A stretch of 64,000 nucleotides of DNA from Lignipirellula cremea (GTDB taxonomy: Bacteria; Planctomycetota; Planctomycetia; Pirellulales; Pirellulaceae): contig NZ_CP036433.1 of NCBI RefSeq assembly GCF_007751035.1, positions 8,847,001-8,911,000 on the forward strand, in the 5' to 3' direction. Of the stretch, positions 24,056-34,233 are shown one piece after another. The position numbers were made by a program, and so were the translations under genes. The notes below the pieces were generated by a model that was not told the origin of the DNA, ran no database searches, and worked only from the letters and a program-made list of their open reading frames with translations. Positions within the stretch are counted from its first letter, which is position 1, and the number at the start of each line of letters is the position of its first letter.

Positions 24056-27000
24056 ATGTTCGGATCGGTGATCCGCCGACTTGTATGGGGTGCGCAAGCA
24101 GCAATGGCCAAAGCCAATAACTGGACAACAGCCGCAGAATCAAAGTTTCCCTGGGAAAGGGAAGCGTTAGACTTCTTGCGCGCGAAGTTTCCGTCGCACG
24201 ACCCCTACCGAGCCTGGGCTAACTTCGAGTTTATTGCCGATGATGGCAGTATCAACGAAGTCGACTTGCTGGTATTCACGCCACAAGGCTTCTTTCTGAT
24301 TGAGATCAAGAGCAAACCTGGACGCTTGCTTGGCGATGCCGGTACCTGGACTTGGGAAACGGACGGCAAGCTCTCAACGGTCGATAACCCCCTCATCGCC
24401 ACCAACCTCAAAGCGAAGAAACTACGTTCACTGCTGCAACGGCAAAAGGCGTTCAAAAAGAGCGGCCAGCCGCCGTTCATTGAAGCACTCGTCTTCTGCT
24501 CAGCGCCTGAGCTGAAAAATGACTTGGAGGGTAACGCCCGCTTCCGAGTTTGCCTGCGAGACCGTGACGCGGCCGGTGAAAAACCGGCGCGCTCCGGCAT
24601 CATGGCGGCAATCATGCGTCGAGAATGCCCTGGACTGGATTCCTATGCCAAGGGTACGCACGATCGGCCGATGGCCAAGGTGGTCAGCCAAGCGATGGAC
24701 CAAGCCGGTATCCGTCCTTCCCAACGCATGCGCAAAGTCAGCGACTATGTTCTGGAGCAGCTGATCGGCGAAGGGCCAGGCTATCAAGACTGGCTGGCCA
24801 CGCACAGCCAAGTTACCGAATCGAAACGTCGCGTGCGGTTGTACCTGGTGAGAACCGAAGCGACGAAAGAAGATCGCGAGACTATTCAGCGGGCCGGCTT
24901 GCGCGAGTTTCAGATTCTGGAGACGCTGGAACATCCCGGCATCCTGCGGACGTTCAACTTCACCGAGCACGAACTGGGACCGGCTCTGCTGTTCGAGCAT
25001 GATCCTTTGAGCTTGCGTCTCGACCACTACCTGGCGCAACAACAAGGCAAGCTCAGCGTAGAGTCTCAACTCGATCTGATTCGTCAGATCGCCGAAGTCG
25101 TTCGCTATGCCCACGACAAAAAAGTCATCCATCGCGGCCTCTGTCCGCAAAGCATCCTCGTCACGAACCCGGGCAGCGCCCAACCACGCATCAAGGTGTT
25201 CAACTGGCAGATTGGTTATCGGCAAGGCACGTCTTCAACGGGCGTTTCGCGCGCTGTCTCAGCAACTTCCCATGTGGACCGGCTCGTCGAAGACGCGGCG
25301 ACCGCTTACATGGCGCCTGAAGCGCTTACCGAGGCGAACACCGGAGAGCACCTCGACGTGTTCTCGCTGGGGGCCATCGCTTATCACATCTTCTCGGGCC
25401 TCAGCCCTGCCGCCAATGCGGTCGAGTTGAGCGAAAAGTTGCGCGAAACCAAGGGGCTACAAATCAGCTCGGTGCTCAACGGAGCTAGCGAGTGGCTGCA
25501 AGAGTTGATCCGGTACGCGACCAATCCGATCGTGCCTGATCGTGCAGGTTCGGTCGGCGAGTTCCTGGGCATCCTCGACGAAGTCGAAAACGAGCTGACC
25601 ACGCCCGAACACGATTACATCGACGACCCGGCACGCGCCCAGCAGGGCGATCTGCTGCCGGGCGGCTATTCCGTCGTTCGCCGGCTCGGCCAGGGGTCCA
25701 CCTCGGTTGCCCTGCTTGTGGAACGGGACGGGCAAGACTTCGTGCTTAAGGTCGCCAACGATCCTGAGAACAATGATCGCGTGAAGGACGAAGCCGATCT
25801 GCTGAGCAAGCAGGAAATGCGGCATGCGTGCATCGTCGATTTGGTCGACTCGCTGGAGGTGGGCCAATACCAGGGCTTCCTCATGCGGCCGGTCTATGCC
25901 GAGAAGGGCAAACGACTGATCGAGACGCTGGGTCAGCGGCTCCGCAAAGACGGCCGGCTGCACATCGACCTGCTGCAACGTTTTGGCGAGGACTTGCTAG
26001 GCGTGGTCAATCACCTGGAAGAACAAGGCATTCCGCATCGCGACATCAAGCCTGACAACATCGCCGTGGGCATGGTGGGCCGAGGCGACAAGTTGCATCT
26101 GGTGCTGTTTGACTTTTCGCTCTCCCGCACGCCGGCCGACAACATCCGGGCGGGCACGACCGGTTATCTCGATCCGCTGTTGCCGCTCCGCAAGCCGCCG
26201 CGTTGGGACTTGCACGCCGAACGCTATTCCGCAGCTGTGACGTTGTACGAACTGACCACGGGTACGATGCCCAAATGGGGCGACGGCTCGACCGATCCGT
26301 CTCACCTGGCGCCAAACACCGAAATCACGATTGATGCGGAGTTGTTTGACGCCGCCCTCCGCGAACCGTTCACCGAGTTCTTCACACAGGCCTTCCGCCG
26401 TAAGATCACCGAGCGATTCGATAACGCCGAGGAAATGCTGCGAGCCTGGCGAGAATGTTTCGCAGGATTGGATGAAACCGGGCTACTGTCCGATCACGTC
26501 GACGAATCCCAACTCCGCGAACTCTTGGCCGAAGCAACCTTTGATACCCACATCCCGGAACTGGGCCTGGGAACTCGGGCAACCAACGCACTGGATCGCG
26601 CCAACATTCTGACGGTCGAAGATTTGCTCACCGTTCCCATGCGCGTGTTGCTGCGACTGCGTGGCGTGGGCAACAAGACCCGTCGTGAGATCACCGCCGC
26701 GGTCAAGATTCTTCGCGAACGCCTGGGTAAGCCCGAGGGGGAACAACCGCTGGTGCTCGACACTGGCGACAAGGAACCCGAAGTCGTCGACGTAACCAGT
26801 TTAAGCGTCGATCTGTTGGCCGATCGGCTGTTGAAAACTGGCTCACGTGACGGCGAAACATTCCAGCGAACGGTGCAACTCCTGCTGGGACTCGATCCTA
26901 AACTGGCTGATTGCTGGCCCAGTCAGGCAACTATCGCCGAGAAGGCGGAGGTGACTCGCGGGCGGATCGGGCAGATCGTGGGCAAACTCCACGAACGCTG

Positions 27001-28342
27001 GTCCAAGGATGCCGCCATCACCCGGTTGCGGTCCAATCTGGCGGAAATGCTCAGCGGCCAGGGGGGCGTCATGTCGGCACGCGAACTGAGCGACGCTCTG
27101 TTGGTGGCCCGTGGTTCCTCGCAGGATGATCCGCTGCGAACACAGCTCGCTCAGGCCGTGGTGCGTGCAGCGACCGAAGTCGAACGGACGATGTCCGAGC
27201 CTCGGTTCCTTGTACGCCGCGACAAGGACAGCGTGCTGATCGCAAACAACGCCGATCTGGCCAGCTACGCGCGTCGCCTGGGTGATGAGGCAGACCGCAT
27301 CGCCGACGAAGATCCACTGCTCGCATCGTCGCGGGTCATCGAGCGGTTACGTGAAGTCGCTGCTCCGGCCAGCGTTTCCGTCCCCGATGCTCGCCTGGTC
27401 CGTTTGGCTGCCGAAGTTTCAGAGCACGCCGCTGTTTCCAGCCGCCAGGAACTCTATCCGTGCGGAATGGTTGCGGACCGAGCCCTCAAGCTGTCACAAG
27501 GAGCGCTGCTCGGTCAGCGTATGCTCACGGTCGAACAAATCCGCGACCGCGTCAGCGGCCGTTATCCCGAAGCGGCTCCTTTGCCCGATCGGCCCGAGCT
27601 TGATGACCTGCTCCGGCAGGCCGGCTTCGACTTTCACTGGGACGCCAGCGGCAAGAACGGGGTGGGTTGCTATGTCAGCCCGCTCCGCGATTTGATTTCC
27701 GTCACCAGCGGCAGCGAGCCGATACCGCGGCTGCCGACCAAACCGGGACAGGGCAAGGCTGGCGAGGTGACTCCCGAAGAAGCCGATGCCCGGCAGTTTG
27801 AAGAACGGTTGCAGCGCTCGCTCAAGGAAGGCGCGTTCCTGACGCTCCTGGTACACCCCAAGCACTACGACCGTGCTCGCAGCGAACTCTGCCGCCGGTT
27901 TCCGTTAGAGCTTGTCGACTTTGAGGGCGTGTTCCTCGATGCGCTTCACGCGACGGCCGACAAGGCGAAGGTCAAATGGGATCTGGTGCTGCAAACTGAC
28001 ACCAGGCCGAACAATGGCGATTGGGACAAGTTGATGATGCTGGTCGGCCGCACCATGCCTGGGGTCGAGACTCAGTTGCTCGCCGCCGACAAAACCATGC
28101 TGGTCATCTATCCGGGCCTAATGGCTCGATACGACCAGATGGACCTGCTCAGCCGCCTTTCGCAAAAGGTCGGGCGATCAGACGGCATCCCGGGCCTGTG
28201 GCTGCTGTTGCCGGGCGACAACCAGGCGATGATCGACGGCAAGCCCGTTCCGCTGATCGGACCCGGCCAACGCACACGCATCCCAGAGAGCTGGCTTCAG
28301 AATCTGCACCGCGCAAGCGGTAACGGAGAGTCGCATCCATGA
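24056..28342 (+). CDS. pglW: PglW, BREX type 2 NERD/serine-threonine kinase
   Basis: Up to 1428 residues; ATG 24104 is an alternative start. Seen: a NERD nuclease-like domain (about 28-150; NEVDLLVFTPQGFFLIEIKSK), then a first kinase-like domain (about 255-510) whose catalytic loop is HRGLCPQ instead of HRD and whose DFG is replaced (VFNWQ), so probably inactive. A second kinase domain (about 535-800) has GQGSTSVALLVE, VLKVAND, HRDIKPDN and LFDFSLS and should be active. Helix-hairpin-helix (LRLRGVGNKTRREI, about 865) and a long C-terminal region follow. NERD plus kinase next to PglX is diagnostic for PglW of type 2 BREX (phage growth limitation). Length is close to Streptomyces PglW (about 1480). 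It overlaps pglX by 4 bp. Inferred role: signalling or regulation of the defence complex. Confidence 0.93.
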   Translation: MFGSVIRRLVWGAQAAMAKANNWTTAAESKFPWEREALDFLRAKFPSHDPYRAWANFEFIADDGSINEVDLLVFTPQGFFLIEIKSKPGRLLGDAGTWTWETDGKLSTVDNPLIATNLKAKKLRSLLQRQKAFKKSGQPPFIEALVFCSAPELKNDLEGNARFRVCLRDRDAAGEKPARSGIMAAIMRRECPGLDSYAKGTHDRPMAKVVSQAMDQAGIRPSQRMRKVSDYVLEQLIGEGPGYQDWLATHSQVTESKRRVRLYLVRTEATKEDRETIQRAGLREFQILETLEHPGILRTFNFTEHELGPALLFEHDPLSLRLDHYLAQQQGKLSVESQLDLIRQIAEVVRYAHDKKVIHRGLCPQSILVTNPGSAQPRIKVFNWQIGYRQGTSSTGVSRAVSATSHVDRLVEDAATAYMAPEALTEANTGEHLDVFSLGAIAYHIFSGLSPAANAVELSEKLRETKGLQISSVLNGASEWLQELIRYATNPIVPDRAGSVGEFLGILDEVENELTTPEHDYIDDPARAQQGDLLPGGYSVVRRLGQGSTSVALLVERDGQDFVLKVANDPENNDRVKDEADLLSKQEMRHACIVDLVDSLEVGQYQGFLMRPVYAEKGKRLIETLGQRLRKDGRLHIDLLQRFGEDLLGVVNHLEEQGIPHRDIKPDNIAVGMVGRGDKLHLVLFDFSLSRTPADNIRAGTTGYLDPLLPLRKPPRWDLHAERYSAAVTLYELTTGTMPKWGDGSTDPSHLAPNTEITIDAELFDAALREPFTEFFTQAFRRKITERFDNAEEMLRAWRECFAGLDETGLLSDHVDESQLRELLAEATFDTHIPELGLGTRATNALDRANILTVEDLLTVPMRVLLRLRGVGNKTRREITAAVKILRERLGKPEGEQPLVLDTGDKEPEVVDVTSLSVDLLADRLLKTGSRDGETFQRTVQLLLGLDPKLADCWPSQATIAEKAEVTRGRIGQIVGKLHERWSKDAAITRLRSNLAEMLSGQGGVMSARELSDALLVARGSSQDDPLRTQLAQAVVRAATEVERTMSEPRFLVRRDKDSVLIANNADLASYARRLGDEADRIADEDPLLASSRVIERLREVAAPASVSVPDARLVRLAAEVSEHAAVSSRQELYPCGMVADRALKLSQGALLGQRMLTVEQIRDRVSGRYPEAAPLPDRPELDDLLRQAGFDFHWDASGKNGVGCYVSPLRDLISVTSGSEPIPRLPTKPGQGKAGEVTPEEADARQFEERLQRSLKEGAFLTLLVHPKHYDRARSELCRRFPLELVDFEGVFLDALHATADKAKVKWDLVLQTDTRPNNGDWDKLMMLVGRTMPGVETQLLAADKTMLVIYPGLMARYDQMDLLSRLSQKVGRSDGIPGLWLLLPGDNQAMIDGKPVPLIGPGQRTRIPESWLQNLHRASGNGESHP

Positions 28343-31300
28343 TTGACCGCAAAGCCCTTCTTTCCGATTTACAATCGCTGCTCAAGCGATTGGAAGCCGA
28401 CCTGCTCGAACGGAGCGAATCAGCCGATGTTCCTGATGTGGGGCAGGCGCTGCGCACTGAGTATGACCGCGCGAAGCAGGCGGAGCGGACGGCCCAGAAC
28501 TATGAGGACTGGCGTAGCGATGCGATCACACAGGCCGCTGCGGCGTGGGTGCTGTCGTGCGTGTTCGTGCGGTTCCTGGAAGACAACAAGCTAATCGACC
28601 CGCCGAAGATCGCTGGCCCGAAGGAGCGGCTTCAGCAGGCTCGCGATGAGCACACGCTGTATTTTCAGGATTCCGAACGGGCAAAGCTCACCGACCGCGA
28701 GTATCTGTTGTCGGTGTTTGATGAGTTGGCCAAGCTGCCGGGCACGAAGGACGTGTTCGGCGAGCATAACCCGATCCGGGAGTTGCCGAACTGGCTCTCC
28801 GGTGATGCGGCGGGGGAGTTGCTGCGATTCTTCCAGAAGATCGAAGCCAACTCGGGCGATTTGATCCACGACTTCACCGATCCGGAGTGGGACACCCGCT
28901 TCCTGGGCGATCTGTATCAGGACCTGTCGGAATCCGCTCGGAAGAAATACGCCCTACTGCAAACGCCGGAGTTCGTGGAAGAGTTCATTCTCGACCGTAC
29001 GCTCGATCCGGCTCTAGATGAGTTTGGACTCGATGCTCCGCCTGTGACCGACCGACAAAACATTCCGTTCACCGATCCCGGCTTCCGCATGATCGACCCC
29101 GCCTGTGGTAGTGGGCACTTTCTGCTTGGGGCCTTTCCTCGCATCCTAAACCGCTGGCAGAAGCAGGAGCCGGGGGGCAAGATTCGGGACCACGTGCAAA
29201 GGACGCTCGACTGCATCCACGGCGTTGACGTGAACCCCTATGCCATTGCAATCGCACGTTTCCGTTTGCTGCTAAAGGCGATGAAGGCCAGTGGCATCAA
29301 TCGCCTTTCCGACGCACCGGGATTTCGGTTCAACCTTGCCTGTGGCGACTCGCTTTTGCATGCGCCGCTACGTGGCGGTCAGCAAGTTTTCGACTGGGAA
29401 CTCACCAGCGACGATGCCGAATGTGAACATGCCTACCAAAGCGAAGACTTGGCCGATTTGAAAAGGATGCTTCGATCCGGCTTGTATCACGCCGTGGTTG
29501 CCAACCCGCCTTACATCACGCCCAAGGATCGGCAGCTCAACCAGCGGTATCGCAAGCGATTCGAAGCGTGCCACATGAAGTATTCACTGGCCGTGCCTTT
29601 CTTGGAACGCATCTTTCGCATGGCAGTTGCTAGTGGGTTCACGGGACAGATTACTTCCAATAGTTTTATGAAACGCGAGTTTGGCAAAAAGCTGATCGAG
29701 CAGTTGCTGCCTCAACTCGACCTGACGCACGTGATCGATACTAGCGGAGCCTACATTCCTGGTCACGGCACTCCGACCGTGATTCTGTTTGGGCAACATC
29801 GCTCGCCCTCTCGCGACTCGGTTCGCACTGTGATGGGGATTCGAGGTGAGCCAAGAACACCGGATGATCCATCGCAGGGGGAAGTCTGGAACGCGATCGT
29901 AAATCAGATAGACCAGCCAGGCTCGCAGAGCGAGTTTGTTAGTGTCGGCGATTCGTTGCGTGAACTATTTCATTGTCATCCGTGGTCGATCGGCGGCGGG
30001 GGAGCTGCCGAGTTGAAGGAAGGGTTGGACGAGGTTCAATCTGAACGGTTGGGGAAACTTGCGATTGCGATCGGAATCTCCGCAGTCACAGGAGAAGATG
30101 AGCTATTCATGCAACCCACGTCGGTCCTTCGGCGCATGCAAATAGAAATGAGACGCCCTCTCATTGAAGGCGACGTTGTCCGCGATTGGACCTTTACCGA
30201 TCCGGTGTCATCTATCTGGATGTATGGCGATGACTTTCAACTTCATCCCTTGGAGTCTCTTGCGGCAACGGCGAGGCTGTTTTGGAAGTATCGTGCTGCA
30301 ATCTACTGGAGAAAGCGGTTCGGAACACCGCTCGTCGAACGTGGTCTCAAATGGTACGAATGGCAGGAGCTTTATTCCGACAAACTCCGCACGCCACTGT
30401 CAATCGTGTTTGCTTTCGTTGCTACGCACAATCATTTCGTGCTGGATCGTGGGGGGAAGGTCTTCAATCGTTCGGCTCCAGTAATCAAGTTGCCGGAAGA
30501 TGCCACCGAAGAGGACCACCTTGGACTACTTGGAATCCTCAATAGCTCTACTGCCTGCTTTTGGATGAAGCAAATCTTTCACGACAAAGGCAGCACCGTT
30601 GACAGCACAGGCGCTCGGCAGACCACTGTCGCGTTTGAAAACTTTCGCGAGTTCACGGGAACTGGCCTCAAGAAGTTTCCACTTCCGTCAGGCCGACCCG
30701 AATCGCGAGCTTTCTATCTCGACGCGCGTTCTCGCAAGATCGCCGATAACCTCTTGCCTGGTGTGTTGCTGGCCAAGGGCTTCGCCGACAAAGCCTCACT
30801 GGACGGCTATCGAAAAATGTATTTCGAAATGCTTCAGCAGATGATCAGCGATCAAGAGGAACTTGATTGGGAGTGCTACAACCTCTACGACCTTGTCGAG
30901 TCCGATCTTCGCCCTTCTGAAAATGCGCCTCCGATCACACTCGGCGAGCGTGCTTTTGAGATTGTGCTAGCACGCAAGATGGCCGAGGGGGAAGCACAAA
31001 CGACGTGGTTTGAGCGGCATGGCAGTACGCCGATTACCGAACTGCCATCGGATTGGCCTGAAGATTACAAGCGGTTAGTCGAACGCCGCATCGAACTGAT
31101 TGAGATCGATAGGAACATCGGCCTGATTGAGCAACCCGAGTACAAACGCCGCTGGAACACTGAGCCCTGGGATTCGCAACTAGAGCGTGCCTGTCGGCAA
31201 TGGCTGCTAGGTCGACTCGAATCGTATTTCGATTCTGATGGCCGCATGAACGAAACGGGTAAATCAACCGCGCAACTCGATTTCGCAATGTCGTCCATTG

Positions 31301-32052
31301 CCAAAATAGCCGACATTGCTGGGCGGGATGAGACGTTTCTTGAAGTCGGACAGCTTTATCGAGACGACGCGGCCTTCGACGTGCAGCGACTGGTTGAAGA
31401 ACTTGTGGCCGCAGAACACGTTCCCGTCCTTCCGATCCTGCGTTATAAAGCACCCGGAGTGCGCAAACGCAAGGAGTGGGAGAAGACTTGGGAACTCCAA
31501 CGCCAGGAAGATGCGATCGACACCCGCACACAGCTCCTGAAGGATGAACCGCAGTACCTGACCGAGGATCAGGCTCGCGATCTCAAGCAGCGTGAGATTG
31601 GCGACATTCCCGTCCCGCCCAAGTATAAGAGCAGCGACTTCATCTCGACCGGCGGCGCTCGCTATTGGGCTCTCCGCGGCAAACTCGATGTTCCCAAGGA
31701 ACGATGGGTCAGTTTCCCGCACTGCGAAGGCCCGGACGGTACACTGGTCATCGCCTGGGCCGGCTACGACCACCTGCAACTGGCCCGAGCGATCAGCGCC
31801 TATTTCGTCGACATCCAGGAACGCCTCGGCGGCCGCGACGATCCCCGCCTCGTCCCCCTACTGGCCTGCATCATCGAACTACTACCGTGGCTCAAGCAAT
31901 GGCACCACGACCTCGACCCCGACTACAACCAGCGCATGGACGAAGTCTTTGAAGGCTTCATCACCGAAGAAGCCAAAAACCTCGGCCTGACCATCGACGA
32001 AATCAAAGCCTGGCAACCGCCGAAACGCACATCTCGGGCAAAGAAAGCATAA
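28339..32052 (+). CDS. pglX: PglX, BREX adenine-specific DNA methyltransferase
   Basis: 1237 residues, starting inside the end of pglW (ATGA overlap). The SAM-binding motif is DPACGSGHFLLGAF (about 252-265) and the catalytic motif is VVANPPYITP (about 386-395), the class gamma N6-adenine type. The helical N-terminal domain includes WVLSCVFVRFLEDNKL, and the long C-terminal half contains target-recognition and BREX-specific parts (ALRGKLDVPKERWVSFP, IELLPWLKQWH). Known role: it methylates host DNA at a non-palindromic site, marking self and being required for phage exclusion. Length fits PglX (about 1200). The gene is intact. Confidence 0.94.
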   Translation: MIDRKALLSDLQSLLKRLEADLLERSESADVPDVGQALRTEYDRAKQAERTAQNYEDWRSDAITQAAAAWVLSCVFVRFLEDNKLIDPPKIAGPKERLQQARDEHTLYFQDSERAKLTDREYLLSVFDELAKLPGTKDVFGEHNPIRELPNWLSGDAAGELLRFFQKIEANSGDLIHDFTDPEWDTRFLGDLYQDLSESARKKYALLQTPEFVEEFILDRTLDPALDEFGLDAPPVTDRQNIPFTDPGFRMIDPACGSGHFLLGAFPRILNRWQKQEPGGKIRDHVQRTLDCIHGVDVNPYAIAIARFRLLLKAMKASGINRLSDAPGFRFNLACGDSLLHAPLRGGQQVFDWELTSDDAECEHAYQSEDLADLKRMLRSGLYHAVVANPPYITPKDRQLNQRYRKRFEACHMKYSLAVPFLERIFRMAVASGFTGQITSNSFMKREFGKKLIEQLLPQLDLTHVIDTSGAYIPGHGTPTVILFGQHRSPSRDSVRTVMGIRGEPRTPDDPSQGEVWNAIVNQIDQPGSQSEFVSVGDSLRELFHCHPWSIGGGGAAELKEGLDEVQSERLGKLAIAIGISAVTGEDELFMQPTSVLRRMQIEMRRPLIEGDVVRDWTFTDPVSSIWMYGDDFQLHPLESLAATARLFWKYRAAIYWRKRFGTPLVERGLKWYEWQELYSDKLRTPLSIVFAFVATHNHFVLDRGGKVFNRSAPVIKLPEDATEEDHLGLLGILNSSTACFWMKQIFHDKGSTVDSTGARQTTVAFENFREFTGTGLKKFPLPSGRPESRAFYLDARSRKIADNLLPGVLLAKGFADKASLDGYRKMYFEMLQQMISDQEELDWECYNLYDLVESDLRPSENAPPITLGERAFEIVLARKMAEGEAQTTWFERHGSTPITELPSDWPEDYKRLVERRIELIEIDRNIGLIEQPEYKRRWNTEPWDSQLERACRQWLLGRLESYFDSDGRMNETGKSTAQLDFAMSSIAKIADIAGRDETFLEVGQLYRDDAAFDVQRLVEELVAAEHVPVLPILRYKAPGVRKRKEWEKTWELQRQEDAIDTRTQLLKDEPQYLTEDQARDLKQREIGDIPVPPKYKSSDFISTGGARYWALRGKLDVPKERWVSFPHCEGPDGTLVIAWAGYDHLQLARAISAYFVDIQERLGGRDDPRLVPLLACIIELLPWLKQWHHDLDPDYNQRMDEVFEGFITEEAKNLGLTIDEIKAWQPPKRTSRAKKA

Positions 32053-32061
32053 GGAGCCGTC

Positions 32062-33336
32062 ATGTTCGTAGAGAGCATATCTCTTGAAAACATCCGCACA
32101 TTTGCGGCAGAGAAGACTCTTAAGTTCAATCATCCAGACAGGCAGTATGGTCAGGGCCACGAATGTGAAGTCACCCCGAGTCTGAAGAACATCAACCTAC
32201 TGTTTGGTGAGAACGCATGCGGGAAGACCACGCTCTTGGAGGCGGTTGCGCTTGCCGCCCTTGGTCCGTCCGTCATTGAGTCTCGAATCGCACCGCGACC
32301 ACTAATCCGATTTTCCCCAGCAACTCGAAAACCGTCGTCGCTAGAAAAGAAAAAGGTGGGACGAATGCGAGCGACGTTTGCACTACATGATGCTGAAGTC
32401 AAGCATCAGCAAGGCGAATCGTCCCCAACAAATGGCTTTAGCGAGATTAGCGTTTCTCAAAAGGGAGAACTGGAGAGTTTTCACTTCATGGGAAGCGCGC
32501 ACATCAACTGGGACGAGGTCTACCGCTCTCGCAACGATTCGTTTTTCGTTGTGGCATACGGCGCAACTAGAAGAGTTGATTCAACAGCGGAACGCATGCA
32601 CTCGAAAAGTCGTCGCTCTGGATTCGCGCGTGTTGAGAGAGTTGAGAGTATTGTGGAGGAAGGGTACCCTGTCGTCTCTCTGCCAGCATGGTTTTCATCT
32701 CACAAGAAGAACAGCAGCCGCTGGAAGCAGGTCGTTGACTTGATCAATGGCGCCCTGGGTCGAGGACATTTCGTCTTTGAAGGAAACCGCAGTAATGATG
32801 ACTTTGTGTTTTCTCAGGGAGGAATGGAGATTCCGTTTCGCAGTTTGTCCGACGGATACAAAGCATTTCTTGGGTGGGTCACTGACCTTCTGTTCCACTT
32901 AGATCTTGCGTGTGAGAGGTCGGAACTCCGCCTTGATGAAGTTTCGGGCATTGTGATGGTTGATGAGATTGATCTTCACCTGCACCCGACCTGGCAGATG
33001 GAGGTTATCGGACATTTATCAAAAACGTTTCCTCGTCTTCAGTTTATCTTTACTTCCCACAGCCCTCTGATCGCAGGGTCTGTTGAATGGATGAACATTA
33101 CGCGATTGCGACTTGACCGACAGCATCGAACCGGGATTGACCCATTTGAACAACCGATTCACGGACTCGATGCGGATCAGATTCTCGTATCTGATCTGTT
33201 TGGATTGAAGACAACACGCGCTGCGGCAAAAAATCGACAACTTGATGAACTCACGCGTCGGGCGCGAGCTGGTGATGATGAAGCGGCTAAACAGTTGATC
33301 GCAGAGTTAGCGCGCGGTACGGAGGGCGAGCTGTGA
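32062..33336 (+). CDS. AAA ATPase, Septu PtuA-like, inside BREX operon
   Basis: 424 residues. Walker A is LLFGENACGKTTLLEAVAL (about 46-64). The signature-like region is SLSDGYKAFLGWVTDL (about 257-272), Walker B is GIVMVDEIDLHLHPTWQ (about 297-313), and the switch His is in FIFTSHSPLIAG. This is an ABC/SMC-like AAA_21 ATPase. The next gene overlaps by 4 bp and encodes an HNH nuclease, as in Septu (PtuA-PtuB) and in ATPase/HNH effectors of type I retrons. It starts 9 bp after pglX. Inferred: a nested anti-phage effector pair whose ATPase controls the nuclease. It is not a canonical BREX subunit. Confidence 0.85.
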   Translation: MFVESISLENIRTFAAEKTLKFNHPDRQYGQGHECEVTPSLKNINLLFGENACGKTTLLEAVALAALGPSVIESRIAPRPLIRFSPATRKPSSLEKKKVGRMRATFALHDAEVKHQQGESSPTNGFSEISVSQKGELESFHFMGSAHINWDEVYRSRNDSFFVVAYGATRRVDSTAERMHSKSRRSGFARVERVESIVEEGYPVVSLPAWFSSHKKNSSRWKQVVDLINGALGRGHFVFEGNRSNDDFVFSQGGMEIPFRSLSDGYKAFLGWVTDLLFHLDLACERSELRLDEVSGIVMVDEIDLHLHPTWQMEVIGHLSKTFPRLQFIFTSHSPLIAGSVEWMNITRLRLDRQHRTGIDPFEQPIHGLDADQILVSDLFGLKTTRAAAKNRQLDELTRRARAGDDEAAKQLIAELARGTEGEL

Positions 33337-34211
33337 TTCGCTTTTCCACGACAGACACCGCCCTGCATGCGAGCATCGATGCCATTGCGCCCACCTGGAG
33401 AACGCGCGCTCAGAATCGAACTGCCGCACTCGCCAACGGCACACGCACAAACATTACGAAAATGTGGAGCGAGATTAAAAAGGTCTACATGGACTTGCAA
33501 GGGCCGAAATGCGCATTTTGCGAGAAATGGATCGAAGACCAGGCTATCGAACAGGACGTAGAGCATTTTCGTCCCAAGAATCGTATAAGTCGTTGGCGCG
33601 TGCCACGCAAACTTCGTGGAGAAGGGATTACAGTTTCCCAGCCAGCGATAGGCACCGAGGACGGCTACCGACTGCTAGCGTATCATCCATTCAACTATGT
33701 AACTGCATGCAAGTCTTGCAACTCGATCCTCAAGCGAGATTATTTTCCTATCGAAGGTACGAGAGATTCTGGAAACGATAACCCTCGGGCTTTAGGTGGC
33801 GAGCGAGCATTTTTGATTTATCCACTAGGGGATTTGGATGATGATCCGGAACAGCTTATCGAGTTTCACGGACTATCTCCGCAACCACGGCGGCCAGGAT
33901 TCGATCGAAAACGAGCGTTGGTGACGATCGAGATTTTTAAACTTGATGACCCGAGGACACGGAAGGAACTGTTGAAGGATCGCGCCGAGTTCATCGAGAA
34001 ACTTTACTTCGCTCTAAAGATCCGTGACGACGCTACAAGCGATGCGATCGACAAGGGGAATGCAACTTCAGCGGTCGCACGGCTTACATCCACGCGGTCA
34101 CGTTACACCAACTGTCTTCGTTGCTACGAGCGATTGTGGGCAACTAACCGAGCAGAAGCCCGAGCAATCTACAAAAACATCGCGAGTTTCCTACGCACGA
34201 CGTCACCTTAG
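33333..34211 (+). CDS. HNH nuclease, Septu PtuB-like, inside BREX operon
   Basis: 292 residues from a GTG that overlaps the ATPase stop (GTGA). The zinc/HNH core is KCAFCEKWIED (about 59-69), QDVEHFRPKN (about 75-84), then YRLLAYHPFNYVTACKSCNS ILKRDYFPI (about 112-140): CxxC, EHFRP and C-x2-CN in the order of the TIGR02646 nuclease family. It is paired with the ATPase at 32062-33336 as PtuB is with PtuA. Known: PtuB-type proteins cut phage DNA or tRNA in related systems. The target here is unknown. It ends 22 bp before pglY. Confidence 0.86.
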   Translation: MIRFSTTDTALHASIDAIAPTWRTRAQNRTAALANGTRTNITKMWSEIKKVYMDLQGPKCAFCEKWIEDQAIEQDVEHFRPKNRISRWRVPRKLRGEGITVSQPAIGTEDGYRLLAYHPFNYVTACKSCNSILKRDYFPIEGTRDSGNDNPRALGGERAFLIYPLGDLDDDPEQLIEFHGLSPQPRRPGFDRKRALVTIEIFKLDDPRTRKELLKDRAEFIEKLYFALKIRDDATSDAIDKGNATSAVARLTSTRSRYTNCLRCYERLWATNRAEARAIYKNIASFLRTTSP

Positions 34212-34233
34212 TTGGCATAAAGAGTTCATTGAA

